Assembly (NCBI RefSeq): GCF_040869045.1
Contig: NC_090323.1
Span: 268,898,392-268,962,391, forward strand
DNA from: Eurosta solidaginis
Lineage: Eukaryota > Arthropoda > Insecta > Diptera > Tephritidae
Length of the DNA: 64,000 bases
Direction: 5' to 3'
The notes beneath the pieces were generated by a model. The model was not told where the DNA came from. It was given only the letters and a program-made list of their open reading frames with translations, and did not search any database. A program made the translations under genes and the position numbers. This document shows, piece by piece, positions 23,456 to 35,248 of the stretch (position 1 is the first letter of the stretch; each line of letters opens with the position of its first letter).

Positions 23456-24254
23456 ATAAATGATAATCAGAGACGGGAAAAAAGAACGGAGAGGGTTAAG
23501 GATAGGAAAAATTAAGGCAATAATCTTGCATAGCACAGCATCTAAATACGTGTTAGTGTGTAAACAGTCTCTGGAGAGAATCGGGACAGGGAGAAGCATA
23601 CATCTATATTGGGTCCCAGGGCATATGGGATCAGATGGGAATGAAAAAGCGGACGAACTAGCTAAAAAGGACGCATCCCTTGAAGTTTGCTCCGTAGACG
23701 TCTCAATTAGACTGGGCGAGATTAAGCGAAGGCGAGAGGTGGACATGATCGACCAAGCGGGAAATGCGTGGGTTCAAGCGCGGAGCTGTAAAGTGTCGAA
23801 GATTATGTGTAGGTCTTACAACCTTAGACTAACAAAGTTGCTTCTATCATTAAAAAGAGATGACTGTAGACTCATGACGGGTATTCTGACTGGACACTGC
23901 CTTCTGGCGTCACATGCCTTTAAATTAGGCTTGGTCAGAGATAGCAGATGTAGGAAGTGCGGGTTGGAGGAGGAAACGATCGAGCACGTTCTGTGCTCGT
24001 GCCCTGCACTTGCCAGACTAAGACCCCAGCTATTAGGAGTGATACAGCTGTCAGATCTGGAAGCAGCAAGTAGCTTAAGTCCTAGGAAGCTTCTAGTATT
24101 TGCCAAGAGGACGGAGTTATTTTATAACATAGGTCCTGGTTTTTGATAGGGTTTTTCAGTTTGGTCGTTAAAACAAACTTCTGGTAACATTACGGACTCA
24201 ATCAGTCTATGTGAGGTCCTCACGGACCGGCCAGTTCAACCTAACCTAACCTAA
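23456..24254 (+). mobile_element. RNase H-type non-LTR retrotransposon (family E), 5'-truncated
   Basis: Contains the end of ORF2 (23460-24146), a roughly 95-bp 3' UTR (AGTTTGGTCGTTAAAAC, ATGTGAGGTCCTCACGGACC) and the tail CCTAACCTAACCTAA at 24240-24254. The 5' side with endonuclease and reverse transcriptase is missing, as expected from incomplete reverse transcription. The family recurs at 19950, 28160, 35095, 48700, 51880 and, inverted, at 62338. Confidence 0.85.
23460..24146 (+). pseudogene. Non-LTR ORF2 C terminus: RNase H and zinc-binding region
   Basis: An open frame of 228 codons. The RNase H C-terminal motif is clear: HLYWVPGHMGSDGNEKADEL, carrying the conserved His, Gly-Asn-Glu and Asp. 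Further on, CRKCGLEEETIEHVLCSCPA is a CCHC-type zinc-binding motif typical of the ORF2 end. The frame ends in LLVFAKRTELFYNIGPGF. The N-terminal catalytic Asp segment (YTDGS) is missing, and endonuclease and polymerase domains are absent, so the piece is not functional although it keeps an open frame. RNase H places it in an I, LOA or R1-like group. The clade is not resolved. Confidence 0.85.
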
Positions 24255-24473
24255 GGAGAGGAAAGGGAGGGTAGGCAAGGTTGGTAGGTTTGCAACAGAA
24301 TAGAAAGGTCAAGTCGGTGATAAAGTCTATGAGAGCGATGAACACGAATATTTAAACTCGGTTTTATGGTTTTATGAAATTTTAACATTTAGAATAAGGG
24401 ATGGCCCAGTTTTTAGTCATCAATAAACCAACCTTTGGTTTTTTAGAAAAATACTATCCTTTCAGAAATACTT

Positions 24474-24525
24474 GGCGGCTGCCGTGGTGTGATGGTAGCG
24501 CACTCCGTCTACCACACCGAAGACC
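24474..24525 (+). mobile_element. SINE 5' fragment
   Basis: GGCGGCTGCCGTGGTGTGAT followed by GGTAGCGCACTCCGTCTACC. The tRNA-like head only, cut just before the B-box. Confidence 0.7.
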
Positions 24526-27500
24526 AAGAAAATGCTCGGCTTCAAGGATAAGCGAATGGTTCATATACAAACCAGCAGAAAATTACCTTATTTTAATCAT
24601 TTGATTACAAAAATTTAAAAAGCGTATCTGAAATTATGTATCTCATAAAAATTTCCATAAAGAATTAGTAGGAAGCATACGCTGTAATAAATGTAATTAC
24701 ACTAAAAGCATATAGTAATAAATATGTAATTAAATAATGGTTAATAGTTTAGCATATTCATATTAGAATTATTATACTGGATCTTGTGAGTGATGAAGAA
24801 TTTTTTCTTAGAAGTTATTGAGAGATAATGGATTTATGCTAAGCTATTGAGTCGAACAGTGACGCCAGAGAATTATAATTTCATTTACATACCTGGGGGG
24901 AATTCCTGTTGTGTGAAACGGTGAACTGAGAAAAATGTCCATACATTTGAATCAATTTTTCTTTTTTTTGAATAATTGACAAATTGTCTTATTTTAGTAA
25001 GCTATCAGTGAGTAGCAGAAAAATAATCAATTTTTTTTTGAAAAAATTAACCAATTTTTACAATATTTCCTTGGGCGAAAGGGAAAGGGGCGGGATAGTG
25101 ATGAGGGCTAGGAGAGGAGGCTGAGATCAGATGCATGGATCAACGGACCTTAATCCCAGAAGCAGGGAATTGTTGTCGAGTAGGACAACCTTAGCCAGGT
25201 GTGCTTTACTGAAGCTAAGCAGACCTTTCAGGTGGCCAGTAAAACCCTAACAAATATAGCGAAAGAGAGCATTAACAGAGAAAAAGTTTTCATGTACCGA
25301 AATGCATAGAAACTCAAAGAGCACCACCGATTAAGCCAAATTCACAGAGCCGACATCATTAAGATGACATATTTTGAAAAAATTTTGAATATATGTAAAT
25401 TGGAGGCAAAACGATTTGGAAGTCATAAAGCGTTGAAAAATTTCCCATCGGAACCATGTACTACCTCCTCGTAGTTTCCAAATGAGATTCGAATGAAAAC
25501 ATTGGCAATAGAGTCCAAAGGTTCAAACAACAGGGTATTTCCAAATTATTGCGATTTTTATACTTTCGCAAAGAAAATTTTCAAATTTTAGTTCCTCAAA
25601 CGCAAATTGTATGCCTAATCTTCGAAGAAAAAAATACAGATACCCACATTCTTTATTAGGATGGCATTATACATGCCAGATAAGTTGCCTCTGCTGACTT
25701 TTGGCATGTATGATATTAAGGTTCGAAAATTTGTGCGGCTATTGTGATGAAGAGACTGTAAGGCACATCAATTGCGAACACTATGCTATCTCACAAAAAA
25801 ACAAAAGGTTTTCGTACAACAAAACTTCTTTAACGTTCTATCAGTACTTTGATTCAAGTCCACATACCGACTAGCGCTCGGTTTTGGTATGCGTAGGGAC
25901 CTCCTCATATCCAGTCATCTATAACAGCTCTTCTAAATAAAAATAAGCCCATAAAACATTACATTCGGCGTGACTCATTTCGCCGTTCAACAGCCGGCGG
26001 TCATTTTGATAACAGTGACCAAAGAACATTCTAACTGGTTTTGTATGCATGCTCCATCTACCGGTAGACCATCAAAATTCCACAGGTTCATCAACAGTTC
26101 TACATTTATAAATACCAATAAACCAATTAGCAATCACTTTCCATTTCATCGTTCATTGGTCAACTATCTGTTATCCAACGATTAGCATTAACCATCCAAC
26201 TCGACTTTGATTTGATTTTGACTCCACTTTAATTTGACTATGACTTGAATATGACCTAATTTTGTCTTAATTTAAACTTAACTTTCACCCGACTTTGAAT
26301 TTAACTTGACTTCCGAACAACTGAGCGCGATATCACGACATCACAACATTGACAATATTCTGAATAAAATTTATCTGAAACTATGCTAAATGTGTATGTA
26401 TGTTGACCAAGAAACCAAGAAATTATATTTAACGGATAACATCCACTCAACAGCTGAACTTCGATATGAATGATTTCAACGTTTGATTACCTCATCATAT
26501 CGCTACATTATAACATCATTAAGTTAAAAATTTGATCGATTGATGACAATTTGTTACGCACAAACGATCATATGAAATTTTGATGAATCTTCTTTTCTGC
26601 AACTGACATAATTGTGGTGCCAAATTGGCGTGACGTCGTCAACTGGCAGCAAAAAAAAAAAAAAAGAAATACAAAAAGGGTGTGATTTAGTGAACACACA
26701 AACAATCACACGTACACATGTATAGAAATTGCTGATCGCGTGACATTTTCTCATACCAATGTGAAAAGTGAAATCAATTGAGTTGTGATCGATTACATTT
26801 TGACAGTAGTAAACTGTCAATTGACAACAGAACATTGCCGTTACAATAAAATTGTTACGCAAATTAAGCAATCCCACGCCCAAAATCTGTTATAATGGAA
26901 AACCCAAAAACAAAATAAGGCTGAAGAAAATAACAGCTACCAAACGTTAGAATGAGGCAGTGATTTGCAAAAAAAAACTTACAACAATGGAAATTTATTT
27001 TGTGTGCCAATTCATTGTAGAAGAAAAGTAAGTAAACTCGAAAACAAGAAAAATGCAACAAAAACATTTGCACCTCAAACTAATTTCATTAATTTTACGA
27101 TTTGATTACTTTCGTCTGTCACTAATGATATGCGTTGGCACTCATTTTATGAATTCTGTGACAATGGAATTAAGTCGCTGTGAAAATGGAAAAAGTTTTT
27201 CTCACACCAAACATTTATTTTTATTTGTCTGTATCTGTTTGTAAATAAATATGTTTTTATGTTTTTCATGACTGTATTTCATCGATTTTTTCGCTGCTAG
27301 ATTTTATCGTATCTAAGTTCAAGGCGGGAAGTCCCTCAATTTGGTACTCTAAAACATTTACTAAATGAATTTTATGGGCAGGGACTACCTTTTTGAATAA
27401 CCTCATGCAGATGAGTCTTCGAGGTAAAAAGTCGTTTTTTTAAAGGTCGGTTTAAGTTTTCGAAAACTTTCGAGAGTGGAGGTGTTTTTTTTTTATATAA

Positions 27501-27749
27501 ACGCTTTTTTTCATTTCAGTTAAATGACATTGCGGTAATCTACCGAGGGTTTATATGTCCTGCGTACCGGATTTGATGCCCCCAATATGAGCATAATAGA
27601 TCCACCATTTTGAATTTTGGTAATCTGGCATTGGGCTAGAAACAAGCGATATAATAAAATCCTTAGTGGCACATTTGAACCATAAGCAATGCACTGTGCT
27701 GTCAGTCCTATATTTTTATTTTATCGGTCGCCACAACTATTTCAACTAC
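24526..27749. other. Mostly unique AT-rich DNA
   Basis: No gene supported. Contains a purine-rich patch near 25075-25135 and a degenerate TTTGACT-type cryptic repeat at 26195-26320. Open frames at 26554-26883 (-), 26864-27073 (-) and 27053-27244 (+) are short and domainless. Confidence 0.4.
26195..26320 (+). repeat. Cryptic (TTTGACT)n-like simple repeat
   Basis: Many GACTTTGA, TTTGACTC and TTGACTATGACTTG words in loose tandem, too diverged for a clean unit. Confidence 0.5.
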
Positions 27750-28107
27750 CCCAGACAGCCATGAGTAAGAAATTAAAAGGGTTACACAAACAGGCGTAGG
27801 ACCTCTATGCCAGGAATTGCCCGGCAAATCCAGTACTTAAAGAGTTATTCAGAACTAGCGGAAGATTAACGCACTTTCACTAACCCCGACACACAAAATG
27901 TATGCCCTGCTTGCAATGTGTCCCAGCATGACACCAACCATCTCTTCAATTTTAATGTGGAACCAACGCCTCTAACACCCCTCTCACTATGGTCTACCCC
28001 TGTTGAAACACCAAGTTTCCTTGGACTCCCGTTAGAGGGCACTGATGACAATTTGTGATCGGTCGCACCTACTGGATGGGGCGAAGCGCGGCTACAACAA
28101 CAACAAC
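27750..28107 (+). mobile_element. Jockey-type non-LTR retrotransposon 3' end
   Basis: The reading frame ending at 28058 gives CPACNVSQHDTNHLFNFNV, then EPTPLTPLSLWSTPVETPSF and LGLPLEGTDDNL before the stop. This is the C-terminal cysteine-histidine region of jockey-clade ORF2 proteins. The 3' UTR (GGATGGGGCGAAGCGCGGC) and a (CAA)n tail at about 28094-28107 follow. Frames upstream of about 27890 are broken. A related minus-strand tail lies at 52922-52990. Confidence 0.8.
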
Positions 28108-28159
28108 ATGAGCACCAAACTATCCATTGTTTGGATGCGGTGCTGTGTAATTTTAAAAT

Positions 28160-28769
28160 AATTTTATCGGCCGGACCATACATCTTTACTGGGTTCCTGG
28201 TCATATAGGGATAGAAGGTTAAGAAAAGGCAGAAGAGTTGGCAAAGGAGGGTGGAACACTCGCTGAGTCGACTATAGACGTCCCAATCCGTTTGGGAGAA
28301 ATCAAAAGGAGACACGTGCAAAGCCTAACATATTACACTCACAAAGTGACTCATATATCTGAGGAGAGAAGACTTAAGGTTCACGATGGCCATACTGACT
28401 GGACATTGCCTTCTGGCGTCACATGCTTATAAGTTAGGCCTCGTCAGTAACAGCAAGTTTAGGAAGTGTGAGCTGCAGTAAGAAAGTTGAACACGTTCCG
28501 TGCTCCTGTCCTGCGCTCGTCAGGTAAAGGTTCCAGCTATTAGGGGCCCAGCTATTAGGGGCGGCAGAGTTGAGAGATCTTGATTCAGCAATTAAGCTGG
28601 GTCCTAGAAAGCTGCTAGTATTTGCAAAGAGGATGGAGTTATTCTATAACATATGTCCTGGCACCTGATTGGGGTTCTTCCGTTCGGTCGTCAAACAAAT
28701 TCTGGTACCACTATGGACACATTTAGTCTATGTGAGGTCTTTATTGACCGGCCAGTTCAACCTAAATTA
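28160..28769 (+). pseudogene. Decayed RNase H-type non-LTR retrotransposon (family E)
   Basis: CATACATCTTTACTGGGTTC (WVPGH region), an AAGGCAGAAGAGTTGGCAAA segment (KADELAK), CTGACTGGACATTGCCTTCT and the 3' UTR words match 23456-24254 in order. There are frameshifts, a small duplication around CCAGCTATTAGGGG and a reduced tail (TTCAACCTAAATTAA). It sits directly after the jockey-type (CAA)n tail. Confidence 0.8.
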
Positions 28770-29350
28770 ACCCTGCCTCTTTCTTTTCTTTGCAGCTTTA
28801 CTCTTGCTCTTACTCTCACCGGAAATTTTTTTTATTCTTCCGTGGCCTTTCCTTAGCTGTCTCACCCGTTCTCCTCCCCATTCTTTTGATCTTCCATTGA
28901 CCCTCTTTCTTTCTTTTTTTTCGTTTCTCTTAAACGGACTACTTGATTTTGAACTCATCCTCTGCTCGTTCTCCCTCTTACGTTTTGTTCGGCCTTTCGC
29001 ATTGCTGCTATCGCTCCATCTCTTCCTCGTCCTCTACTTCTCCCTTCACCTCACTCTCTTTCTTTCAGTCCATTTTTACCACCTCAAATTTTAATTTTTC
29101 TATTACCTTTTAATTTTTTATATTTATTTCGACCCGAGTTCTTCATCATTTCTTTCGTTTTTTGCAACCCTTTCACGTCCATTCCTTTTTCTTTATCCCT
29201 TTTCTTTCACATTCTTTCCTTTCCCCTTACTCATTCTCTTTTCTTGTCCTACGTTTTCTCCTCCCCTTCTCTGTCCTTTTACCAACATACTTTTCCTAAC
29301 CGTCCTACTCCCTGTTTCTATTTGTCTGGCTTTCTTATCGCATTTTCCTA
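28770..29350 (+). repeat. Long polypyrimidine tract
   Basis: Nearly 600 bases strongly biased to C and T on the plus strand (TCTTTCTTTTC, CTCTTACTCTCACC, CCTCTACTTCTCCC and similar), with no fixed unit. It produces false open frames rich in F, L and S (28804-29094). Confidence 0.8.
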
Positions 29351-30077
29351 CTTTAGACAACTTTTGCAAGACGAGAAAGCCCCTTTACAGTCGTTTGGCA
29401 AGCTTTCGAGCTCAGTTAATTCAGCAGATACTAATTGGTTTCGGCATAAAATAATTACACCAACCAATTGGTGAAAATTTGAAGAGAAACTCGACCTTAA
29501 TATCTTCGGAAATATGTCATTCATGCCTAGGACATCGCAATGTAAATTGCTTCACATTTTCTATATCAATGAGGATAAGTTGTGGAGTACTATAAGGAGT
29601 AATTATGGGGATCACCTATTCCATTTGAATACTCCATGAGACACCTAGAAGACAGTAATTTTGAAAAAATCACTTAATGGAGTACCTACAAGTAAAACAA
29701 GAACTCGAGTATATGACAAAGAACCACGCGATTCCAGCGATTGTGTAAGTACCTCATTTATCTTTCCTGTTTCATGTTTATATTTATATGCAAATAACCC
29801 TGGAGTAATTTAAATAATGCCTTAATATGTTTTCGTTTATTTCCCCTTTTGATGATTTTCTCCAAACTCTACTTGTCGTTGTATAAAAACTTGAAAATGT
29901 GCATGTATGCGTGTGGACTTCAAGGAGAAGCGATTGCGCATTTGAGATTTGGGTGGTTCCCAAAAAGTCGTGAGAGTAAGCAGTGAGTACTAGCATTGCG
30001 TACCACAATATACAACCAACAACAAAAGGAAAATTAAGTTATGCCGCTTTATAGCAAACTGCCATTTTTAGAGAATG
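29351..30077. other. Unannotated stretch
   Basis: No gene or repeat recognised. A minus-strand open frame at 29784-30008 has no domain. Confidence 0.4.
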
Positions 30078-30085
30078 ATTCAAAG

Positions 30086-32008
30086 TAGTGATGGACGATA
30101 TGGCGATTTTGAGCTATCAGTGAAAATAGATATGGCTATTTTTGAATATCGGCTATTTTTTATAGCTATAGCGATCGCTTTATTTCAACAAGCGATTCCA
30201 TACAGAAGAGCGATTTTCAGCTATCAGTGAATATAGGTATGGCTATTTTTTACAGCTATGACTATTTTTTACAGCTATGGCGATCGCTTTAATTTATCTT
30301 TAATAAGCGAATCTGCAATTATTTGTATACTTGTATATAAAAAATGAATGTTTAAGTCTTTTTACCAGAGTAGATTGAATGTTATACATTAATGTATACT
30401 AAATTAAATTTTATTAGAATATATGAACCAAAATTGGAATAAAAAGAAAAAAGTATGTACCTATAATTGTAAACTAATGTAATGTGAAATTCTAATTTTC
30501 TGAGATGTTATGATAAATATTATTAACTGGCTGACGACAATATGTTCAGACTCGTATTACACTCAATGAGATGAAACTAGCTGAAATAAATGTATATGCA
30601 TCTTTGTTAATTGAAAATGCTTTGATTTTTAAATGTAAGATGAATCAACCCGAAATAAATCCATAAAAACATGATTTATTTACTATATTATACTACACCG
30701 ATGTATTCAGAAATACTCCGTATGAATTTATTCTGAAAGTTGTATTTGGCTGCATAAATTTGTACAGTAAAGTGAATCAATTTTTAATGAAAAATACAGA
30801 GGAAAAATATAGCAAATTCTTCAAACTATTATAAAAATATTCTTTAGCAGAAAATTAGCCACCCACTGCAGTGCCCTAGAAATTAGCCGGAGAATTCAAC
30901 CATATACAAACCATATGACAAATCTTGAATTGCATTCTCCCAAAAACCTTAAATTTTGAGTTAATCTGTTTACAATAAGACGAGTGATATATGTTTCTAT
31001 AATTCTTTTATTTTACCATCAAAAACACAAATTTTATAAAACTGTTAACGGCTACTGCCTAGAAGTATGAACTTATGAATAACACAGGCAATAAATCTTA
31101 GGCCAAGTCTAAAGACCCATGTCTATTTGGCGTCACATAGTGTAATTAAAAACAAAAAAATTCAGTCATTCCATTTCTTTTATACATTTCATGAAATTAA
31201 AGTTTTAAAATTAACTTATATTGCTTGTTTAATATTTTGACAAATATTAATTATTTTATTATAAATACTTAAATATAAAATCAAAATATAACGAATTTTA
31301 TATTTTATGATTGGCGTTTAAAAAGATAAGCATTTTAGCCTTTTCATCATCTAAGCGCATTCTTCTCTCGCTTAAAATAAGACGGGCTTGAGAAAAAAGT
31401 CTTTCACAGGGAACCGATGTTCCTAAACACCCCAACTTTTCGCGAGCTATAGGAGATAGATTGGGATACTTGTAATTGTTTTTCTGCCACCATAAAAAAG
31501 GATCAGCTTTTCCTGCAATTACAGTTTCTTCTATATACCTCTGCACTTCGATAATTGCTCTTGAATGAGTTGTGCCTTGCGGTCTCTTTGATCTTTGCGT
31601 TGATTATTTTTGAGTTCGATCTTTCGCTTGTCTGTAAAAATTACCCAAACCACTTGGCTGCTTTTCTAGCCGACTTCCCAATGTCGTCGTTCTAGTTGTT
31701 GCACAAGTTTGCTTTGTTCCGTTCGATGTTTCGGAAAGTAAAGCACACAGATGAGCAATGATGAACAATATCTCACTATCGATGATTGCATCGCTGCTAT
31801 TAGTATTAGAATTTCATGCTGAAGGAAAATCGCCAATCGCTATAATCGCTATTGGCGATATTCTGCCAGAGGTGATTGTCATTCAAAAGAATCGAATGAA
31901 GGAAAATAGCCAATCACTGATATATTTGGATTGCAATAGCTATAGCTATTAGCGATTTGTCAATAGCGGCGATGCAATCACCAATAGCGAAATATCGAGC
32001 CATCACTA
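30086..32008 (-). mobile_element. hAT transposon, decayed, with 8-bp TSD
   Basis: The ends TAGTGATGG and CCATCACTA are inverted repeats, flanked exactly by the 8-bp direct repeat ATTCAAAG (30078-30085 and 32009-32016). The two subterminal 200-300 bp regions are packed with short GCTAT, AGCGAT and CGATCGC words in both orientations. Such words are common binding-site arrays for hAT transposases. A transposase C-terminal remnant lies at 31298-31546. At 1.9 kb it is shorter than an autonomous element. Confidence 0.9.
31298..31546 (-). pseudogene. hAT transposase C-terminal dimerisation domain remnant
   Basis: An 82-residue frame with DPFLWWQKNNYKYPNLSPIA, then LGTSVPCERLFSQARLILSE and RMRLDDEKAKMLIFLNAN. 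This is the standard hAT dimerisation region with the TSVPCERLFS signature, close to ZBED-type hAT transposases. The BED finger and catalytic core are not readable upstream, so the gene is broken. Confidence 0.9.
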
Positions 32009-32173
32009 ATTCAAAGCGAAATGGCGTCCATGCAAACAAAAAGAAATATTTAAAGATAAACAAAAATGTTAAGGAACGAATTAAGAAATTATTTTTTATG
32101 TATATCGGAGAGCTACTTCTTGCAATAGGAGCAGTAAGTATTACACTAAGACTAGAAAAGCGTATGATGGACA

Positions 32174-32355
32174 CATGGCGGAACTATACAAAGTGGCAGC
32201 ACGGACAGCTGATTTGTACTTTTTTAATATAATTTCATACATCAACTTCCGGCGCAGTACGATTTTGACATTAGTCCATCGAATTTACAAAAACAAAGTA
32301 CATGGAACTTGTATGTGTGTGTCACCATGCTGCCACCTTGTATGGTTCCGCCATG
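32174..32355. mobile_element. Small inverted-repeat element (MITE-like)
   Basis: Arms of 31 bases at 32174-32204 and 32325-32355 match at 28 positions in inverted orientation. Each begins CATGGCGGAAC and includes GTGGCAGCA. About 120 bases lie between them. No convincing TSD. Confidence 0.65.
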
Positions 32356-32379
32356 GATTGACACGAGGCCGCAAGGCAA

Positions 32380-33480
32380 GAACTAAGGAGTTGATGGCAG
32401 CAAATAGAAATTGTGTTAACTTTTGGAAAATGGGCGTGTCATCGCAAACATTTGGAAGAAGAAAGTTTAAAAGTCATTAAAAGATATCGTATTGAAATTT
32501 GTCGTTCTTGCTCACTAATATATACAAACCTTAGGAAAATTAACAAAATCGGTGTGGCGATCACGCCCACTTAAAAAAAATCGGATAGAAATTACGAAAA
32601 AAGAAAAAAAAAAAATACGATAATTCATTACCGAAGGTTAATTACGTGATAAAAATTGATATGTTCGTTGAATTTATGTAAAAAGATATAGATTTGGTAA
32701 AATTTTGCAAAATGGGCGTGGAACCACACACATTTAAAAGAATATAATTTTTAAGTTTTCAGGCCCTAAACAATTAAGTAGGAGAGATCATGTTAAAATA
32801 TGGCATGACGGTTGTTCTTGCTATTACACATACACTTTGTGAAAATTAGCAAAATAAGTTGGCGGCCATGCCCACTTTAAAAAAATTCATATCAAACTTT
32901 GGAAAAATGAAAAAAAGCGATAGCTTATTACCAAAGCCCGATAAAGTTATGAAACTTGATACGTTGGTTGTGTAAATGACGAAAATCGAAATTTTGTACA
33001 ATTTTGAAAAATGGGCGTGCAACTGCCTACGTTTAAAAGAAGAAGATTTAAAAGTTTGCCATTCAAGGTACCATGTTGAAGTTTGGCATGGTGGTTGTCA
33101 ATTACAAATACACTTTGTTAAAATTACCAAAATCTATTGACGACCACGCCTACGTTATAGATTTTTATTTTCAAAGTCGGATGCAAATAAAAAATGTAAT
33201 ACCCTTGCGGTATAACTATCTCCTTCATAAGATTAATGCCCAAAATGAAGCAAACATCTAGCAATTCTAACGAAATTTGAATGGTTATTAAACAAAAATT
33301 ATAGTAGACAATTAGTTATTGTTTCGAAATGATAGCGGTACCACGCACATTTAGTAGAAGAAGTTTCTCAACCTCTAACTCAAAAGACGTCAGTACTTTC
33401 TTGCAATTTTGCAGAGTTATGGTTCGTGGAATTATATATACTAGTACATCATAGAAAAAGTTGTTAGCGACCACGAGTTA
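32380..33480 (+). repeat. Decayed family A-like body arranged as tandem modules
   Basis: The phrase AAAATTA(A/G/C)CAAAAT followed by (C/A)CGCCCAC or similar recurs at about 32535, 32842 and 33120. Each is followed by GAAAAA-type runs, a GATAATTCATTACC or AGCTTATTACC phrase and AAATGGGCGTG. The modules are about 280-310 bases and match the body of the Helitron-like family A. The hairpin ends and GTCY tract are not recognisable here. Confidence 0.6.
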
Positions 33481-33589
33481 AGCTCTTCACCAAACTTCAA
33501 TACCAAAGGCGAACAATAAGAGATCCATTTTAACGAAATTTGGTAAAAGCATTGTTTCTTCAACAGTGACTGTTTTATAGGTTCTTTTC

Positions 33590-34915
33590 GTTCTAGAAAG
33601 GAGCAAAAAAGCACAGGAAAAGGTAGAGGTCGAACGGTGGCAATCGCAAAAGACTGTCAATGACTTCGCAACTCGACTTTCACACCTGATCTCTGAGAGC
33701 ATAACTCACCCCGACGGAATGCAGGAGCAGTGGAGGCATATCTCTAAAGCACTTCGTACCACCGCCGAGGAAAAAATTGGTAACCACCAAACCAGGGGAA
33801 AACAACTGGTACGATGAAGAAGGTCGCAACCGAAATAAAAGACGCTGCCTAAAGGGCTACGTCAAAAGCGAGCGCAAAAAGAATAGTGAGTGAAAAAGAG
33901 AAGCGAGACGCCTTTACTGAAAAAAATCAGATGCAGAAAGGCATGAGTGCGAGGAGCTCGGGGGCAGGCGGGAGGTTTTAAGTCAAGGCCAACTCCTCTT
34001 TGAATGAAAACAGCGGCTTTGTAAAAAATGTCCAGAGAGTACTTAGATTATGGATGATAAAGCCGATCTCTCAAGCGATGATGAATGATTGCCGGTGCAG
34101 CAATTCATATACGGCAGCGAGGAGTTGGTAAGGCGCATGCATCAGCTTCTACGCAAACCATGATGGGACGAGTCCATGCCCGACGATTGGAATCTAAGTG
34201 TTCTCTAACTGCGCCAAGTATCACCAATATGGTCCTTCAAGTGTATTGTGCGAAGCATTGAATCCAACCGTGAATCGGCTGACTGGACCACATCAGTTCG
34301 GCTTCAGACTTGGTAAATCTACCATCGACCAGATTTTCACAATGCGCCAAATTTTAGGGAAAAAACCGGCAAAAAAACACACTTCACCTATTCGTCGATT
34401 TTAAAGCCGCCTTCGACAGCACGAAAAGAAGCTGCCTAGATGTTGCTATGTTTGAATTTCGTTGAGCAACACAATCAGCTCAGTCGGAATTGGAAAGTAC
34501 CTCTCCAAGCCGCTCGAAACTAAACGAGGTTTCAGACAGGGTGACCCCCTACCTTGCGATTTATTTAATTTGATGCTGGAGAAAATTATAATAGCTGCAG
34601 AACTTAACCGCTCTGGAACAATATTCTATAAAAGCGTGCATTACTGGCGTACGTTGACATTGATATCAGCGGCCTTAACACCCGCGCCTTAAGTTCTGCT
34701 TACTCCAAATTGGAAAAAGAAGCACAAAAGATGCGATTGATGTTGAGCGAGGACAAAAGAAGTACCTGCTCCCACCAAACAAAGAGTCAGCACATTTGCG
34801 CCTTGGTAATCACGCCACTGTTAGACTAGGTAGGCAATTGAAAAGAAAAGTCCTCTCTCGGCACACAAAATTCATGCTCTACAAGTCACTTATCACACCC
34901 CGGCCTGTTATAGGG
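33590..34915 (+). pseudogene. Decayed RTE-like non-LTR retrotransposon
   Basis: Broken frames in order. ERWQSQKTVNDFATRLSHLI lies in the linker before the polymerase. HQFGFRLGKSTIDQIFTMRQ is followed, after a frame break, by a region encoding VDFKAAFDST (motif A). KRGFRQGDPLPCDLFNLMLE is motif B. A segment corresponding to KTKYLL and ESAHLRLGNHATV follows, and then the 5' part of the C-terminal domain. It matches the intact frame at 43835-44719 in family. Endonuclease and 3' end are missing. Confidence 0.8.
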
Positions 34916-35094
34916 TGCAGAAGCATTGACTTCTTTACTTGTTATTTACGTACCTATAACTTTTAAAGTAGCTGTTATAGTTTTTGCTAAAGATTGAAAC
35001 GTATACATCATGTTGTAACTAGGGATAGTTTTTTCGAATTTGCTAGTACAATAGAGCTGCAAGCCGCTATCGATTGCTGATACAATCAATGGTG

Positions 35095-35248
35095 AAGTGA
35101 TCAGATTCAGAAGCAAGAAGTGGGATAAATCCTAGAAGGCCTCTGGTGCTTACCAGGAGGACGTAGTTAATTTATAACATAGAGCCTGATATGGACACAT
35201 TAACTCTATGTGAGGTCCTCACGGACCAGCCACTTGAATCTAACCTAA
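35095..35248 (+). mobile_element. Family E non-LTR 3' end fragment
   Basis: GGCCTCTGGTGCTTACCAGG-type ORF end, TTTATAACATAGAGCCTG, ATGTGAGGTCCTCACGGACC and tail TCTAACCTAAC. Only the last 150 bases of the family are kept. Confidence 0.75.

Noticed and set aside
28804..29094. 96-codon frame in the pyrimidine tract
   Set aside because: F/L/S composition follows from C/T bias.
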